This document shows positions 14,148 through 15,018 of a stretch of DNA of 15,018 nt, one piece after another. The translations under genes and the position numbers were made by a program. Each line of letters begins with the position of its first letter. The stretch's first letter is position 1. This DNA comes from an uncultured bacterium (GTDB lineage Bacteria; Verrucomicrobiota; Verrucomicrobiia; Opitutales; Intestinicryptomonadaceae). The stretch covers positions 1 to 15,018 of the forward strand of contig CAJMOT010000046.1 in NCBI GenBank assembly GCA_905214995.1. The letters run 5' to 3'. Below the pieces are notes generated by a model that was not told the origin of the DNA, did no database searches, and was given only the letters and a program-made list of their open reading frames with translations.

Positions 14148-14338
14148 TGCAGTGTGTTCTCTCTTTGTGAAAAAATTGTTAAAGCCAATATACGCAATCC
14201 TTTTTTCGGGCGATGTCAACATTTTTGATTGTCCGCCGCGAGATTTTTCCGCCGACCGCGCTGTGGAAGGGGCGCGCCGCCGCACGGAAGGGGAAAAAAT
14301 TCCTTGTCAACCGCGGGCGATTTTGAGATTTTGGCGGA
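14148..14338. promoter_or_regulatory. Divergent rpmH / gatC intergenic region
   Basis: This 191-base gap must hold both promoters. Minus strand: a perfect TTGACA (14219-14214) and TATATT (14192-14187), but 21 bases apart, longer than the usual 17. Plus strand: TTGTGA (14165-14170) and TATACG (14189-14194), 18 apart. The two -10 candidates overlap the same TATA. An 8-mer GGAAGGGG occurs twice (14265-14272, 14286-14293). A single DnaA-like TGTGGAAGG (14262-14270 region) is isolated, so no origin is called. gatC has no clear Shine-Dalgarno sequence; GGCGGA touches its ATG. Confidence 0.35.
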
Positions 14339-14632
14339 ATGGAAAAGGCAAAAATAGACATAGAATATGTCGCAAAACTCGCGCGAATCGAACTCACGGA
14401 GGATGAAAAGGCGACGTACTCTCGCCAGCTGGGGCAGATACTCGGGTATTTCGAGCGGCTTTCCAAAATCGACGTGTCGGGCGTTGAGCCCAGCGCCCAC
14501 GCGCGCGCAGTTTACAACGTCATGCGCGACGATGTTGAAGAGCCGGCCATGCCGGTTTCCGAGGCGCTGATGAACGCGCCGAAAGCCCGCGACAACCAGA
14601 TTTCCGTGCCGAAGGTCGTGGACGACGCTTAG
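14339..14632 (+). CDS. gatC: Aspartyl/glutamyl-tRNA amidotransferase subunit C
   Basis: GatC is the small stabilising subunit of GatCAB, which converts Glu-tRNA(Gln) and/or Asp-tRNA(Asn) to the amidated forms. The 97-residue protein has the family pattern: IEYVAKLARIELTEDEKATY (8-27), QLGQILGYFERLSKIDVSGVEP (30-51), then the extended segment with MRDDVEEP (62-69) and a PKARDNQISVPKVV ending that in GatC wraps the GatA-GatB interface. Length is normal (about 95-100). It is the first plus-strand gene, divergent from rpmH, and gatA follows after 34 bases. Its presence implies indirect aminoacylation for Gln and/or Asn in this organism. Confidence 0.95.
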   Translation: MEKAKIDIEYVAKLARIELTEDEKATYSRQLGQILGYFERLSKIDVSGVEPSAHARAVYNVMRDDVEEPAMPVSEALMNAPKARDNQISVPKVVDDA

Positions 14633-14666
14633 GGTTAGGAAGGAAAAATTATTTCGCTTTTTTGAA

Positions 14667-15018
14667 ATGGAACTTTATTACAAGACGATATCGGAGCTCG
14701 AGGCGCTCCTCGATTCGGGGGAGATTTCGGCGGTAGAGCTCGCGAGGGCCTTTATAGATAGAAAAAACGCGGTTGACGGCAGAGTCGGCGCGTTTCTGTC
14801 CTCCGACGAGGGCGGGCTTTTGGCGGCGGCGGCGGAGTCAGACGCCAGGCGCGCGCGCGGGCAAAAGCGCGGCGCGCTCGAGGGTATTCCCGTGGGCCTA
14901 AAAGACGTGCTCGCAGTGCGCGGGCAGAAGCTGACCTGCGCGAGCAAAATTCTCGAAAACTACGTCTCGCCCTACACGGCGTCGTCGCTCGAAAAGCTCG
15001 AGTCGCGCGGGGGTCTCT
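14667..15018 (+). CDS. gatA: Aspartyl/glutamyl-tRNA amidotransferase subunit A, N-terminal part (runs off the right edge)
   Basis: GatA is the glutaminase subunit of GatCAB and belongs to the amidase-signature family. About 117 codons are present, beginning MELYYKTISELEALLDSGEI, then SAVELARAFIDR and the amidase-signature entry LEGIPVGLKDVLAVRG, where K79 is the catalytic-triad lysine at the expected number. LTCASKILENYVSPYTASS follows as in GatA. The cis and nucleophile serines lie beyond the window. The ATG at 14667 gives the usual family start; the nearest purine-rich site, GGAAGGA, is about 20 bases away, which is long. The 34-base gap to gatC implies one operon; gatB is not seen here. 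Confidence 0.95.
   Translation, partial: MELYYKTISELEALLDSGEISAVELARAFIDRKNAVDGRVGAFLSSDEGGLLAAAAESDARRARGQKRGALEGIPVGLKDVLAVRGQKLTCASKILENYVSPYTASSLEKLESRGGL

Noticed and set aside
14262..14270. DnaA box suggesting an origin near rpmH
   Set aside because: A single imperfect match; no cluster, no dnaA or other origin genes alongside.

Overview
This is a stretch of housekeeping chromosome from a GC-rich, Gram-negative bacterium. The protein sequences resemble those of the PVC group, most likely Verrucomicrobiota (Opitutae-like). Supporting points are the MraY N-terminus, a YidC with a large periplasmic domain plus a long basic cytosolic tail, and a MurE with the DNPR signature of meso-diaminopimelate addition. 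The assignment comes from reading the proteins, not from a database search. I see no mobile element, CRISPR array, tRNA, rRNA or foreign-looking island.

Region 1 (1-8085, all minus strand) is a division and cell wall (dcw) operon. In transcription order it holds mraZ, a possible 43-codon small ORF, rsmH (mraW), an ftsL-like gene, ftsI (class B PBP), murE, murF, mraY and the first 30 codons of murD, which runs off the left edge. From rsmH to murD the genes overlap (ATGA or TAATG) or are 1-5 bases apart. The operon is headed by a TTGACA promoter overlaid by four TGG-type MraZ boxes at exact 10-bp spacing. The products make the lipid-linked peptidoglycan precursor (MurE, MurF, MraY, MurD), cross-link it at the septum (FtsI with FtsL), modify 16S rRNA (RsmH) and autoregulate the cluster (MraZ).

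Region 2 (8086-8762) has no convincing gene. It holds the upstream regulatory DNA of mraZ, an AT-rich patch, and the rho-independent terminator of leuC.

Region 3 (8763-14147, minus strand) reads rpmH, rnpA, yidD, yidC, yebC, leuC. The first four are the classic ribosomal protein L34 / RNase P protein / membrane insertase block. Here it is continued by a YebC-family gene and by leuC, which stands without leuD. No dnaA lies beside rpmH, and I see no DnaA-box cluster.

Region 4 (14339-15018, plus strand) is divergent from rpmH. It encodes gatC and the 5' part of gatA, two subunits of the tRNA-dependent amidotransferase.

No new enzymatic system is visible. The points most worth a second look are regulatory or concern protein tails: the MraZ operator and the inverted repeat next to it, the structured mraZ-rsmH gap with its small ORF, the acidic tail on MurF, and the basic tail on YidC.
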